A stretch of 64,000 bases of DNA from Tenacibaculum singaporense (GCF_003867015.1 NZ_CP032548.1:2361001-2425000), one strand, 5' to 3'; positions 44,931 to 54,632 are shown, counted from the first letter of the stretch. Program-made: numbers and translations. Notes: generated by a model not told the origin, from the sequence alone.

Positions 44931-46721
44931 ATGTCAACATTTTTAGATTTAGGTTTGCAAGAACCTATCAATAAGGCATTAACCGATTTAGGTTATGAAA
45001 AGCCAACAGTAATTCAAGAAAAAGCAATTCCGCAGATAATTTCTTCAACTGAAGATTTAAAAGCATTTGCACAAACAGGTACAGGTAAAACTGCTGCCTT
45101 TAGTTTACCTATTATTGAACTTGCTGATCAAACAAGCACACACACACAAGCAATTATATTATCTCCTACTCGTGAACTAGCAGTACAAATAGGAAAAAAC
45201 ATTGAAGATTTTTCAAAGTATTTACCTAATTTGAAAGTAGCTACTGTTTATGGTGGGGCTAATATTGAAGAGCAAATAAGAAAACTTAAAAAAGGTGTTC
45301 AAATAGTTGTTGGTACTCCTGGTAGAACAGTAGACTTAATTAAAAGAAGAGCTTTAAAGCTTGGTAATGTACAATGGTTAGTACTTGACGAAGCTGATGA
45401 AATGCTTAACATGGGGTTTAAAGATGAATTAGACCAAGTTTTAGAAGCTACACCAAATACCAAACAAACATTATTGTTTTCTGCTACTTTTCCTAGAGAA
45501 GTAGAAGATATAGCTAAAAACTACATGACCAATCCTGTAGAGGTTACATCAGGGCAAAAAAACCAAGGTTCCGATAACGTTAGTCATGAGTATTATTTAG
45601 TAAACGAAAAAACTCGTTACCCTGCTTTAAAGAGAGTAGCTGATTTAAACCCTGATATTTACGGAATTGTTTTCTGTAGAACACGTAGAGAAACACAAGA
45701 AGTAGCTAATAATCTTATTAGAGATGGTTATAATGCTGATTCTTTACATGGTGATTTATCACAAGCTCAACGTGACTCTGTAATGGAGAAGTTTCGTAAA
45801 AAGAATATTCAAATATTAGTAGCTACTGACGTGGCTGCTCGTGGATTAGATGTTAATAATTTAACGCACGTTATCAATCATAAATTACCAGATCAAATTG
45901 AAAACTACAACCACCGTAGTGGTAGAACTGGTAGAGCTGGTAATAAGGGAATTTCTATTGCTTTAGTAAGCAAAAAAGAACAAGGTAGGTTACGTCCTAT
46001 TGAACGTATTATAAAAAAACAATTTGTTCACACTCCTATTCCATCTGGCAAGGAAATATGTCAAAATCAATTGTTTCATTTAATTGATAAGGTTCATAAT
46101 ACTGAGGTAAACACAGAACAAATTGAAGGTTTTTTACCAAGTATTTACGAAAAATTAGAAGATTTAAGTCGTGAAGAGTTAATTCAAAAGTTTGTTTCTT
46201 TAGAGTTCAACACCTTCTTATCTTACTACGAAAATGCTCCTGATTTAAACAACTTATCTTCAAGAGAAAATTCAAGAGGACGTTCTTCTAGTGAAAACAT
46301 GACCCGTTTCTTTATCAATTTAGGAAGAAAAGATCGTTTAAACCCAGCCAAGTTAATTGGTTTAATCAACGATCAGAACATTGGTGATAAGATTGAAATT
46401 GGTGCTATAGATATCTTAGATACTTTTTCTTTCTTTGAAATCGATAAGAACTTTGAAAAAGAAACCTTAGACGCTTTTACTGCTAATGATCCAGATTTTA
46501 ATGGACGATCAGTGAATATCGAAATTACTAAAAACGACCGTAGTGGTGGTGGAAGAAAATCACGTAGAAGTGGTGGTGGATTTAATGGTAAAAAACGTAG
46601 AAGTGATAAGCCTACTGATAGCAGAAAAAGTTTTGGTAGAAGACGTAACGAAAATAACTCTTCAAGAAGAAGTGATAACAAGCCTGCTGCAGGATTTGGT
46701 AGAAAGCGTAGAAGAGATTAA
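44931..46721 (+). CDS. DEAD-box ATP-dependent RNA helicase
   Basis: 596-aa RNA helicase. Q motif and Walker A AQTGTGKTAAF, PTRELAVQI, VLDEADEMLNMGF, SATFP, and HRSGRTGRAGNKG are all present. A DbpA-type RNA-binding domain (about 460-535, MTRFFINLGRKDRLNPAKLI) follows, and the last 60 residues are an Arg/Gly/Ser-rich basic tail (RSGGGRKSRRSGGGFNGKKR). The layout matches CsdA/DeaD-like helicases of Bacteroidota that act in ribosome assembly, RNA decay and cold adaptation. It has a long structured leader and a strong terminator. Confidence 0.95.
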   Translation: MSTFLDLGLQEPINKALTDLGYEKPTVIQEKAIPQIISSTEDLKAFAQTGTGKTAAFSLPIIELADQTSTHTQAIILSPTRELAVQIGKNIEDFSKYLPNLKVATVYGGANIEEQIRKLKKGVQIVVGTPGRTVDLIKRRALKLGNVQWLVLDEADEMLNMGFKDELDQVLEATPNTKQTLLFSATFPREVEDIAKNYMTNPVEVTSGQKNQGSDNVSHEYYLVNEKTRYPALKRVADLNPDIYGIVFCRTRRETQEVANNLIRDGYNADSLHGDLSQAQRDSVMEKFRKKNIQILVATDVAARGLDVNNLTHVINHKLPDQIENYNHRSGRTGRAGNKGISIALVSKKEQGRLRPIERIIKKQFVHTPIPSGKEICQNQLFHLIDKVHNTEVNTEQIEGFLPSIYEKLEDLSREELIQKFVSLEFNTFLSYYENAPDLNNLSSRENSRGRSSSENMTRFFINLGRKDRLNPAKLIGLINDQNIGDKIEIGAIDILDTFSFFEIDKNFEKETLDAFTANDPDFNGRSVNIEITKNDRSGGGRKSRRSGGGFNGKKRRSDKPTDSRKSFGRRRNENNSSRRSDNKPAAGFGRKRRRD

Positions 46722-46738
46722 TTTAAAAGCAATCAAAT

Positions 46739-46769
46739 AAAAAAGCAACTCAAATGAGTTGCTTTTTTT
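46739..46769. terminator. Bidirectional terminator
   Basis: Perfect AAAAGCAACTCA-aa-TGAGTTGCTTTT stem with T7 tail, between the helicase gene and the convergent prohibitin-like gene. Confidence 0.88.
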
Positions 46770-46785
46770 ATACACTAAACTTATT

Positions 46786-47616
46786 TTATTGATTTCCTAA
46801 AATAATTGGCATTCCACTTTTCCCAGAACCTATAATAACCACTTTGCTATTATTTGAGTTAGCCAATCTATTGGTCGCTTCAATACCTTTGTCTTGTAAA
46901 ATTTTATCGGTTAATGATGCACTTAAAATTCTATTGGCATCAGCTTTACCTTTGGCTTCAATTATTTGCTTTTCTGCTTCTTTTTGAGCTGTAACTAATC
47001 TAAACTCATACTCTAGAGATTCTTGCTCTTGTTTTAATTTTCGTTCAATTGCTTCTTTAATTGTAGGAGGCAAAGTTACATCTCTAACCAAAACCTCATT
47101 TAATTGAACATATTGCTTTTCTAAAATTTTCTTTGTTTCTACAAAAATTTCGTCTTGAATAGCATCTCTTTTACTAGAGTATAATTGCTCTGGTGTATAA
47201 CGACCAACTACACTACGCGCTGCTGAACGAATTGCTGGCTGAATTACTCGTTGTAAATAATTTTCACCTAGCGTTTGATGTAAGTTTCCTAAATCTTTAT
47301 AAACTGGTTGATACCAAGCCGAGGCGTCTATTTGAATTTCTAATCCGTTAGATGACAACACTTTCATTTTTTCAAAAAGCTCTTGCTGTCTTACTTCATA
47401 TACATGCACTTTATTCCATGGAGCAACTACATGAAAACCTTCTCCTAATGGTGGCTCATCTGTTACAACTCCTCCTCCAAACGTTTTATACAATACTCCT
47501 GCCTCTCCTGAATTTATTGTTACCGTAGATTTTGCTATAAAAATTATCAAAACTATGGCTACAGGAATTAACAATCCAAATTTCGGAAACTTTAACTCTA
47601 CTTGATTTCTTGTCAT
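46786..47616 (-). CDS. Prohibitin family (SPFH/Band 7) protein
   Basis: 276 aa. One N-terminal membrane helix (FGLLIPVAIVLIIFIAK) then a Band 7/SPFH domain (SGEAGVLYKTFGGGV, EGFHVVAPWNKVHVYEVRQQ) and a coiled-coil stretch rich in Glu, Lys and Ala (EFRLVTAQKEAEKQIIEAKG). Prohibitins form large membrane-bound rings that scaffold proteases such as FtsH; no FtsH partner gene is adjacent. Own promoter element upstream, so probably separate from the CDF gene 36 bp further up. Confidence 0.9.
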   Translation of the reverse strand: MTRNQVELKFPKFGLLIPVAIVLIIFIAKSTVTINSGEAGVLYKTFGGGVVTDEPPLGEGFHVVAPWNKVHVYEVRQQELFEKMKVLSSNGLEIQIDASAWYQPVYKDLGNLHQTLGENYLQRVIQPAIRSAARSVVGRYTPEQLYSSKRDAIQDEIFVETKKILEKQYVQLNEVLVRDVTLPPTIKEAIERKLKQEQESLEYEFRLVTAQKEAEKQIIEAKGKADANRILSASLTDKILQDKGIEATNRLANSNNSKVVIIGSGKSGMPIILGNQ

Positions 47617-47635
47617 TTTTTATTTGTTTTATACT

Positions 47636-47643
47636 CAAATGTA
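47636..47643 (-). promoter_or_regulatory. Promoter -7 element (TACATTTG) of the prohibitin-like gene
   Basis: Exact TAnnTTTG match on the minus strand, 19 bp before the start codon. Confidence 0.45.
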
Positions 47644-47652
47644 CAATTAAAT

Positions 47653-48552
47653 TTATGAACCACAGTTTTCATAATCGCATTCTTGTGATGTAAATTCAAG
47701 TTCAAGAGTAATATGTTCTAAATGGAAATCATCATGTAAAACCTGTTTAATTTCTTGTTTTATTTCATGGCTTTTTTCCCAAGACATTTCTTTTTCTTCT
47801 AGTACTAAATGGGCTGTAAACACGTTGTATTCCCCATCCATAGTCCATAAATGACAATCATGAATGCTCTTTACACCTTTCATAGAAACTATTCTTTGTT
47901 GAATTTCTTCTACAGAAACATTTTCAGGAGTTCCTTGTAATATAACTCTAAGACTCTCTTTTATGTTTTTATACACATTATACAGTACAAAACCAGCAAT
48001 AGCGATAGATAAAACAGGATCTAATACTGGTACATCCCAAAACTGCATTACAATACTTGCAATCAATACTACTCCCCAGCCTAACACATCTTCTAATAAA
48101 TGTAATGAAACTACTCGTTCGTTAATTGAAGTTCCTTTTTTTAATTTTAATACAGCTGCTCCATTAACTATAATTCCTAAAACAGCTAACCACATCATAC
48201 CTTTGGCATCTGCATTTTCTGGATTGATAATTCGAGGAATTGCTTCTTTAATAATAAATACTGAACCTATCACTAATACTATCGAATTAATAATAGCTCC
48301 TAAAAGAGAAAACCGTTTATACCCGTAAGAATACTTCTTGGTTGCCTTTTTTGTCGATTTTTTTTGAAAATACCAGGATAGTCCTAAACTTAAGCTATCG
48401 CCTAAATCATGCAGTGCATCAGACATAATAGCCAAACTATTGGTATAGAAGCCTCCAATAAATTCAATAATTGTAAAAGCGAGATTAAGAAAAAAAGCTA
48501 CAGCTATATTCCCTGTAGAGTTTCCATGTGAATGATTATGGTTGTGTCCCAT
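47653..48552 (-). CDS. Cation diffusion facilitator (CzcD-like metal/H+ antiporter)
   Basis: 299-aa inner-membrane exporter of divalent metals (Zn, Co, Cd). His-rich N-terminus (MGHNHNHSHGNS), six membrane helices, the HxxxD metal motif in SDALHDLGDSLSLG, and a C-terminal cytoplasmic domain with HDCHLWTMDGEYNVFTAH. Ends in CDYENCGS. It is the last gene of the metal-efflux block (His-rich peptide, RND-TolC, adaptor, CDF), which gives both inner-membrane and trans-envelope export; an 87-bp gap separates it from the adaptor gene. Confidence 0.92.
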   Translation of the reverse strand: MGHNHNHSHGNSTGNIAVAFFLNLAFTIIEFIGGFYTNSLAIMSDALHDLGDSLSLGLSWYFQKKSTKKATKKYSYGYKRFSLLGAIINSIVLVIGSVFIIKEAIPRIINPENADAKGMMWLAVLGIIVNGAAVLKLKKGTSINERVVSLHLLEDVLGWGVVLIASIVMQFWDVPVLDPVLSIAIAGFVLYNVYKNIKESLRVILQGTPENVSVEEIQQRIVSMKGVKSIHDCHLWTMDGEYNVFTAHLVLEEKEMSWEKSHEIKQEIKQVLHDDFHLEHITLELEFTSQECDYENCGS

Positions 48553-48639
48553 GTTTTTATAAATTGACTTTAAATGTATAAAAAAGATGCATTACAACTA
48601 AACAAGCGATTATGGATTAAATAATCGCTTGTTGTTTTG

Positions 48640-49833
48640 TTAATGGGCATGACCTTCCATTCCGCCTGCCATTTGTAATAACTTTCCTTTTAAAAAGTGT
48701 GCTCCTTTAGTTACAATAGTTACGTTGTAGTTATCTTCTTGAATTGTTTTTATTGCTACAAATCCATTATCCGAACCTCCAACAGTTACCTCAACAGGTA
48801 TAAATTCATCTGCTGACTTTTTAACAAAAACAAAGTTCTCTCCTTCATTTTCTATGACTGCTTCTTCAGGAACTGCGTACACTTCCTTTCCTCCTAACAA
48901 AATTTGAGCATTGATAAACATGCCTGCTTTTAATCGATTTTGCTCGTCTTCAAAATGTCCATGTACATTTACCGTTTTCGTTTGGTCATTTACTTTCTGA
49001 CTAATCAATTTTATATACCCTCTATAAGCTACATCTATTCCAGATGGTTGAAACTCGAACTCATCTCCCTTTTTTATTTTTGTTATATCCGTTCCAAAAA
49101 CATTTAATTCTGCATGCATATGATCATTATCTATTATTTCCATCATCTCTGAGTTAGCTGCTAAAAACATTCCTTTATTCAAATTGTTCTCTACAACATA
49201 ACCAGAAATTGGAGCCTTTACATACACATATTGCTGAATTCCATTGGCTGCCACTGTAGTAGGCGATAATCCTGCCATTTTTAACTGTGATGCATAGCTA
49301 TTCGCTAAACTTTTTGCAGATCGATAACTTCCTTCTGCTATTTGAAATGATTTTTTGGAAGTAATATCATTTTCTAACAACATTTTCTTTCTCTCATAAT
49401 CTGCCTTAGCTACTTTTAGTTTATTTACCGCTTCAAGGTAAACATACTGTAACTCTATAAAGTTAGGATGCTGTAATACCGCTACTATTTGTCCTTTTTT
49501 CACCTTATCACCAGGTAACAAATCTGTTTTATAAACAAACGCTTCTAAAGGCGCATATATAGTGGCTTTGCTTTGTGGTGGCACCTCTATCGTTCCAGTT
49601 ACTGCTACTTTTTCTCTAATCTTTCTTTTTTTGATTGCAGCTGTCTCTATTTTGGCTGTAACAATTTGTTGTTGGGTTAAATGAATTCCATTTTCATTAT
49701 GATCTTCATCGTTCGTTACATTTTGTGTTGTTTTTTCTGCTGTTGCATGATCGTGATCAGAATGATCTTCTTTTGTTGAATTACAACTAACAACAATAAT
49801 GATAGTTACTAATATTATTACTAATTTTTTCAT
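48640..49833 (-). CDS. Efflux RND periplasmic adaptor (CzcB/CusB-like)
   Basis: 397-aa membrane-fusion lipoprotein linking the RND pump to its channel. Lipoprotein signal (IIIVVSCNSTKED), a His/Asp-rich N-terminus (DHSDHDHATAEK, EDHNENG) that probably binds metal, the HlyD-type lipoyl half-motifs (GDKVKKGQIVAVLQ and VYVKAPISGYVVENNLNKG), an alpha-hairpin and a beta-barrel. The C-terminus GGMEGHAH is again His-bearing. It starts 10 bp after the RND-TolC gene, so the two are co-transcribed. Confidence 0.92.
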   Translation of the reverse strand: MKKLVIILVTIIIVVSCNSTKEDHSDHDHATAEKTTQNVTNDEDHNENGIHLTQQQIVTAKIETAAIKKRKIREKVAVTGTIEVPPQSKATIYAPLEAFVYKTDLLPGDKVKKGQIVAVLQHPNFIELQYVYLEAVNKLKVAKADYERKKMLLENDITSKKSFQIAEGSYRSAKSLANSYASQLKMAGLSPTTVAANGIQQYVYVKAPISGYVVENNLNKGMFLAANSEMMEIIDNDHMHAELNVFGTDITKIKKGDEFEFQPSGIDVAYRGYIKLISQKVNDQTKTVNVHGHFEDEQNRLKAGMFINAQILLGGKEVYAVPEEAVIENEGENFVFVKKSADEFIPVEVTVGGSDNGFVAIKTIQEDNYNVTIVTKGAHFLKGKLLQMAGGMEGHAH

Positions 49834-49843
49834 GTGTATATTT

Positions 49844-52800
49844 TTATTCTTTTATATAAAACTCGTAGGCTATTACAGTTTGGTTAAAATTATTAACCAG
49901 TGATAAATAGTTTTGCATTACTTGAAAATAAGCGGTAAAACTCTGGTTATATTGATATGCATCAATCTCTCCTACCTTATAAGCTAATGCTAGTTTTTTT
50001 ATAAACTTTTGCGCTTGTGTAACTGTTGAATGAATACTTACCAACTCTTCATTTAAATAAATAAGCTGTTCTTGTAAGCTTTTATAATTATTCTGAATTA
50101 CCATAGCTTTGTTATTATTCTCATAAGCTATTTCTTCTTGTATAATTTTTTGCTCTTTAATTTTTGCATTATTAGACCAAAAAGAAAGTGGAATATTTAC
50201 TCCTACATTAAAACCTGTATAACTGTTCTCATTTCCTGTTTTTCTATTAATTACACCAGCTGTTAATGCAGGGAAATATGTTGATTTTGCTACAGACACA
50301 CCTTTAGCTGCTACCTTATTTTGTTGCTCTAAACTTTTGATAAATTCTTTTGACAACGAGTCTTTTTGAATTAAAAAGTCCTTTTTTTGAGGTAGTTTTT
50401 CAAGCGGTTGTATCAAATAATCAATTTGTAATAATTGCTTTAGTTCATTTTCTACTTGAATGAAATCCTTATATGTTTTGTTCTTTTGTGACTGTACTCC
50501 TAGCGATTGTAAAGAGGTTAAATCATTTTCTAATCCTCCTATTTCTCCAGATGCATGCAACTTACCAGCTATTTCTTTTATTTGATTGGTACTAAGCTGT
50601 TGCTCTTCTATTAGCGATAACAATCCATACAAATAATTCCATTGCTGGTATAAACTTCTAGCCTTTCTTACTGTTTCTTTCTTTGCTATGTTGTTATTGA
50701 TGCTTGCTAAATTATTTTTCTCTTTAGCCAACTTCTTTTTTTGAATATGAGTTAAAATAGAACCGAAGTTTTGATTAACAGACCATTCTTTTTCCGCTAT
50801 ACCATTAGCTACACCGACATCTTGGTATTGAACCGTTGTTGGGTTCAATTCAATCGCTTTACTTATACCTGCTTTCGATTTTTCAAGAGATAAAGCTGAC
50901 TTTTTCATCAATACTGATTTTTGCAAAGCCAATTCAATAACTTGTTGTTCTGTTAACTTTTGAGGCACTTCTTGTGCTCGAACTCCAAAAACTCCTATTG
51001 CAAATACTACAATAGTTACTATACTCTTTTTCGCTTTTAAGTTGACTTTCTTTTCAAAAAGCATATACAACACAGGTAAAATAAGTAAGGTTAATAAAGT
51101 TGCAGACACCAATCCTCCTATCACTACGGTAGCCAAAGGTTTTTGCACCTCCGCTCCTGCTGATGATGATAATGCCATAGGTAAAAACCCTAACGAAGCC
51201 ACAGCTGCTGTCATAATTACAGGACGTAAACGCACCGAAGTTCCTTTTTTCACAATTTCTGTAAGGTCTGATACTCCAGTGGCCTTTAAACGATTAAATT
51301 CAGCAATTAAAACAATTCCGTTTAACACCGCTACACCAAATAAGGCTATAAAACCTACTCCTGCTGAAATTGAAAAAGGCATTCCACGTAACCATAAGGC
51401 GAAAATTCCACCAATAGCAGACATCGGTATGGCAGTAAATATCAATACACTTTGTTTAATCGATTTAAACGTAAAATACAGTAACAAAAAGATGAGTAAT
51501 AACGCTACTGGTACTGCAACGCCTAATCTGGCACGAGCCTCTTCTAAATTTTTAAAAGTTCCTCCATAGGTAATATAGTACCCTGGATCGAATGTTATTT
51601 TATCTGAAACTTTGCTTTTTAATTCGTTTACAATACTAGCTACATCACGTCCTCTTACATTAAAACCAACTGTTATTCTACGCTTAGCATCATCTCTTTG
51701 AATTTGGTTTGGTCCCGTTTTAAAATCTACAGACGCTACTGCTGTTAACGGAATTTGTGCCCCCGTTGCAGTTGTTATGTATAGTTTACGAATATCTTCA
51801 ATACTAGCTCTTCTATTTTTTGCTAAACGCACTACCAAATCGTAACGTTTTTCACCTTCATATACTGATCCTGCACTTTGGCCTGCAAAAGCTGCATTTA
51901 CGGTAGTGTTTACGTCTTCAATGTTGAGTCCGTAATACGCTAGCTGACTTCTGTTATACTCAATTACAATTTGTTGCAATCCAGTCATTTTTTCAACATA
52001 CACACCCTCTGCTCCTTCTACATCTGGAATTATTCTACTTAATTGATTGGCATATTTTACCAATTTGTCTAGATCTTCTCCATAAATCTTAAGTACAACA
52101 TCTTGCCTAGCTCCTGTCATCAACTCATTAAATCGCATTTGAATAGGCTGTTGAAAACCGAAAGAAACACCTAGCATGTTTTCATCTAACAATTGCTGCA
52201 TCTTTTCTGTCAGTTCATTCTTTGTGCTAGCTTTTGTCCATTCTTCTTTTTCTTTTAAAATAATGATGATGTCTGAAGCCTCTATGGGCATTGGGTCTGT
52301 AGGAATTTCAGAAGAACCAATTCTACTTACAATTTGCTCTATTTCACCTGGAAACTCTTTCATTAACAGTGCTGATGCTTGGTTGGAAACATCTATGGTA
52401 TATGAAAGTGAACTTCCTGTTGATACAATAGCTTGCACAGCCAAATCTCCTTCATCTAAAGAAGGTATAAACTCTGATCCCATTTTAGAAAAAGTGACTA
52501 AACTGAGTATAAAAATAGCGACTGAGCCTATTACTACTTTTATTTTATGAGTTAACACAAAGTTGAGTATTGGAGTATATACATTTTGTAATGCTGTGAT
52601 GATTTTATCTGAAATATTCTTCTTGTTATTGATTGTTTTCTTTAAAAACAACGAACTCATCATAGGTACATAGGTAAGTGATAACAAAAAGGCTCCTAAA
52701 ATTGCAAAACTTACGGTTAATGCCATAGGTTTAAACATTTTCCCTTCAATACCAACTAAAGCAAGAATTGGTAAGTACACTATAAGAATAATAATTTCTC

Positions 52801-54154
52801 CAAAAGCAGCGCTTGTTCTTATTTTTGAAGCCGATTCGTACACTTCATCATCCATTTGATCTTGGGTTAACTGCGTTCCTGATTTTTTTAACCCCAAATG
52901 ATGCAGTGTTGCCTCTACTATAATTACCGAACCATCTACGATAATACCAAAATCGATAGCTCCTAAACTCATTAAGTTTCCAGAAACCCCAAACACTTTC
53001 ATTAAACTAATAGCAAACAACATTGCTAACGGGATAACCGATGCTACGATTAACCCCGCTCGTAAGTTTCCTAACAGCAACACCAAAATAAAGATGACAA
53101 TTAAAGCCCCTTCAACAAGGTTGGTTGATACCGTTTTTATGGCTTTATCTACCAATTTAGTTCTATCTAAAAAGGGTTTTATAGCAACTCCTTCTGGCAA
53201 ACTTTTTTCTATTTGTGCTATTCTTTCTTTTACATTCTCAATCACTTTTGAAGAATTGGCTCCTTTTAACATCATAACAATAGCACCTACCACTTCTCCA
53301 TCGGTATTTCTTGTCATTGCACCATATCTTACCGCATGTCCTAGCTGAACCTTACCTATATCTTTCATTAAAATAGGTGTTCCATTTACATTGTTTTTTA
53401 TGACAATATTCTGGATGTCTTCTGGAGTTTTTATCAATCCTTCACTTCTAATAAAGTACGCTTTCGGGTTTTTATCTATATATGCCCCTCCTGTATTTTG
53501 ATTGTTTTTAGATAGTGCCTCAAAAACCTCATTTATACTAACATTTAACGATTGTAAGCGTTCTGGTTCAATAGCTACTTCGTATTGCTTTAAAAAGCCT
53601 CCAAAGCTACTTACATCTGCAACTCCTTCAATTCCTAAAAGTTGACGACGTACAATCCAGTCTTGAATAGAGCGTAACTCCATTGCATCATACTGCTTTT
53701 CATATCCTTTTTTAGCGTATAGTGTGTATTGATAAATTTCACCCAATCCTGTGGTTACAGGCGCCATTTCAGGTGTTCCTACTCCTTCAGGAATTTGATT
53801 TTTGGCTTCTATCAATCGTTCACTAATTTGTTGACGTGCCCAATAAATATCGGTACTCTCTTTAAAAACGATTGTAACGACGCTTAATCCAAATCGAGAG
53901 AAGGAACGAATCTCTTCGATATCTGGAATGTTTGACATGGTGATTTCTATAGGAAACGTAACTAAACGTTCAATATCTTGGGCTGATTGTGAGGGTGCAG
54001 ATGTTATTATTTGCACCTGATTATTGGTAATATCTGGTACTGCATCAATAGGTAATTGTTTTAGAGAGTAGATTCCCCAGCCTATTAATGCGACAACCAA
54101 TGCTCCAATAATCAATTTATTTTTAATTGAAAATTTGATAATGTTATCTAACAT
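49844..54154 (-). CDS. CusA/CzcA-type heavy-metal RND pump fused to a TolC-like outer-membrane domain
   Basis: 1436 aa. Residues 1 to about 1035 form a complete HME-RND permease: 12 membrane segments, GVYVEKMTGLQQIVIEYNR porter region, and FGIIVDGSVIIVEATLHH in TM4 with the conserved Asp. A further hydrophobic segment (SIVTIVVFAIGVFGVRAQE) resembling a signal peptide then leads into a TolC/OEP-like domain (about 1065-1436; helical, LQKSVLMKKSALSLEKSK, NKVAAKGVSVAKSTYFPAL). Such pump-channel fusions are known in Bacteroidota. Together with the adaptor it makes a full trans-envelope metal exporter in two genes. Metal specificity (Zn/Co/Cd or Cu/Ag) cannot be fixed. Confidence 0.93.
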   Translation of the reverse strand: MLDNIIKFSIKNKLIIGALVVALIGWGIYSLKQLPIDAVPDITNNQVQIITSAPSQSAQDIERLVTFPIEITMSNIPDIEEIRSFSRFGLSVVTIVFKESTDIYWARQQISERLIEAKNQIPEGVGTPEMAPVTTGLGEIYQYTLYAKKGYEKQYDAMELRSIQDWIVRRQLLGIEGVADVSSFGGFLKQYEVAIEPERLQSLNVSINEVFEALSKNNQNTGGAYIDKNPKAYFIRSEGLIKTPEDIQNIVIKNNVNGTPILMKDIGKVQLGHAVRYGAMTRNTDGEVVGAIVMMLKGANSSKVIENVKERIAQIEKSLPEGVAIKPFLDRTKLVDKAIKTVSTNLVEGALIVIFILVLLLGNLRAGLIVASVIPLAMLFAISLMKVFGVSGNLMSLGAIDFGIIVDGSVIIVEATLHHLGLKKSGTQLTQDQMDDEVYESASKIRTSAAFGEIIILIVYLPILALVGIEGKMFKPMALTVSFAILGAFLLSLTYVPMMSSLFLKKTINNKKNISDKIITALQNVYTPILNFVLTHKIKVVIGSVAIFILSLVTFSKMGSEFIPSLDEGDLAVQAIVSTGSSLSYTIDVSNQASALLMKEFPGEIEQIVSRIGSSEIPTDPMPIEASDIIIILKEKEEWTKASTKNELTEKMQQLLDENMLGVSFGFQQPIQMRFNELMTGARQDVVLKIYGEDLDKLVKYANQLSRIIPDVEGAEGVYVEKMTGLQQIVIEYNRSQLAYYGLNIEDVNTTVNAAFAGQSAGSVYEGEKRYDLVVRLAKNRRASIEDIRKLYITTATGAQIPLTAVASVDFKTGPNQIQRDDAKRRITVGFNVRGRDVASIVNELKSKVSDKITFDPGYYITYGGTFKNLEEARARLGVAVPVALLLIFLLLYFTFKSIKQSVLIFTAIPMSAIGGIFALWLRGMPFSISAGVGFIALFGVAVLNGIVLIAEFNRLKATGVSDLTEIVKKGTSVRLRPVIMTAAVASLGFLPMALSSSAGAEVQKPLATVVIGGLVSATLLTLLILPVLYMLFEKKVNLKAKKSIVTIVVFAIGVFGVRAQEVPQKLTEQQVIELALQKSVLMKKSALSLEKSKAGISKAIELNPTTVQYQDVGVANGIAEKEWSVNQNFGSILTHIQKKKLAKEKNNLASINNNIAKKETVRKARSLYQQWNYLYGLLSLIEEQQLSTNQIKEIAGKLHASGEIGGLENDLTSLQSLGVQSQKNKTYKDFIQVENELKQLLQIDYLIQPLEKLPQKKDFLIQKDSLSKEFIKSLEQQNKVAAKGVSVAKSTYFPALTAGVINRKTGNENSYTGFNVGVNIPLSFWSNNAKIKEQKIIQEEIAYENNNKAMVIQNNYKSLQEQLIYLNEELVSIHSTVTQAQKFIKKLALAYKVGEIDAYQYNQSFTAYFQVMQNYLSLVNNFNQTVIAYEFYIKE

Positions 54155-54189
54155 TTTGTATTGATTTAATTCTATTGTAACATAATTTT

Positions 54190-54250
54190 TACCGGTTATT
54201 ATTAAATAATCGGTACAACAGTTTGTAGTTCTTGCTTACACAAGAGCTAC
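54190..54250. other. Two hairpins in the leader of the RND-TolC gene
   Basis: Inverted repeat TACCGGTTATT / AATAATCGGTA (54190-54215) and 10-bp inverted repeat GTAGTTCTTG / CAAGAGCTAC (54225-54250, one G-T pair), between the His-rich gene and the RND gene. Neither is followed by a T-run in either direction, so they are not ordinary terminators; they may be mRNA processing or regulator-binding sites. Confidence 0.45.
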
Positions 54251-54275
54251 CGCTGTTTTTAATAATAAAATAGAA

Positions 54276-54614
54276 TTAAGACTTGGGTGGCTGGAAAATA
54301 GCCGACAAGTATGAGTTGTAGTATGTATTTTGATAGAAGTTAATCCTGTTTCTTATTTCAAAAAAAGGAATAATATCAAAACTATAATCAATCGGAATAA
54401 AATCTGCTGTAACTGTAATTACGTTACAATGATGGTGATGTTCTTTGTTTTTTTCTTCTTCAGTATCATGTTGATGATGTTCATCTTGATGCTCTTCGTT
54501 TAACTCATCATGATACACCTCTGATTCAGCTACAAAAACCACAGCATCAGTATGTGCCTGTAAAGGAGGCACTATTAACAGTAAGGTTAATAATATGATG
54601 ATGCTTTTTTTCAC
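54276..54614 (-). CDS. His-rich exported peptide, putative periplasmic metal-binding protein
   Basis: 112 aa from a GTG start (54614); an in-frame stop lies two codons upstream, so no longer form is possible. Signal peptide (LLTLLLIVPPLQAHTDA), then an acidic/His-rich stretch (EEHQDEHHQHDTEEEKNKEH and HHHHCN) that should bind divalent metal, followed by a hydrophobic-aromatic tail. It is the first gene of the metal-efflux block, with a TAATTTTG element just upstream. Role as periplasmic metal buffer or sensor is inferred from composition and position; no family recognised. Confidence 0.7.
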   Translation of the reverse strand: MKKSIIILLTLLLIVPPLQAHTDAVVFVAESEVYHDELNEEHQDEHHQHDTEEEKNKEHHHHCNVITVTADFIPIDYSFDIIPFFEIRNRINFYQNTYYNSYLSAIFQPPKS

Positions 54615-54632
54615 TAATCTAATTTAGAGTTA

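Noticed and set aside
51042..51569. Plus-strand ORF (175 aa) inside the RND-TolC gene
   Set aside because: Antisense shadow of a strongly supported gene; composition and motifs do not look like a protein.
54190..54250. Hairpins as a terminator between the His-rich gene and the RND gene
   Set aside because: No T-run follows either hairpin on the minus strand, and the genes otherwise look co-transcribed.
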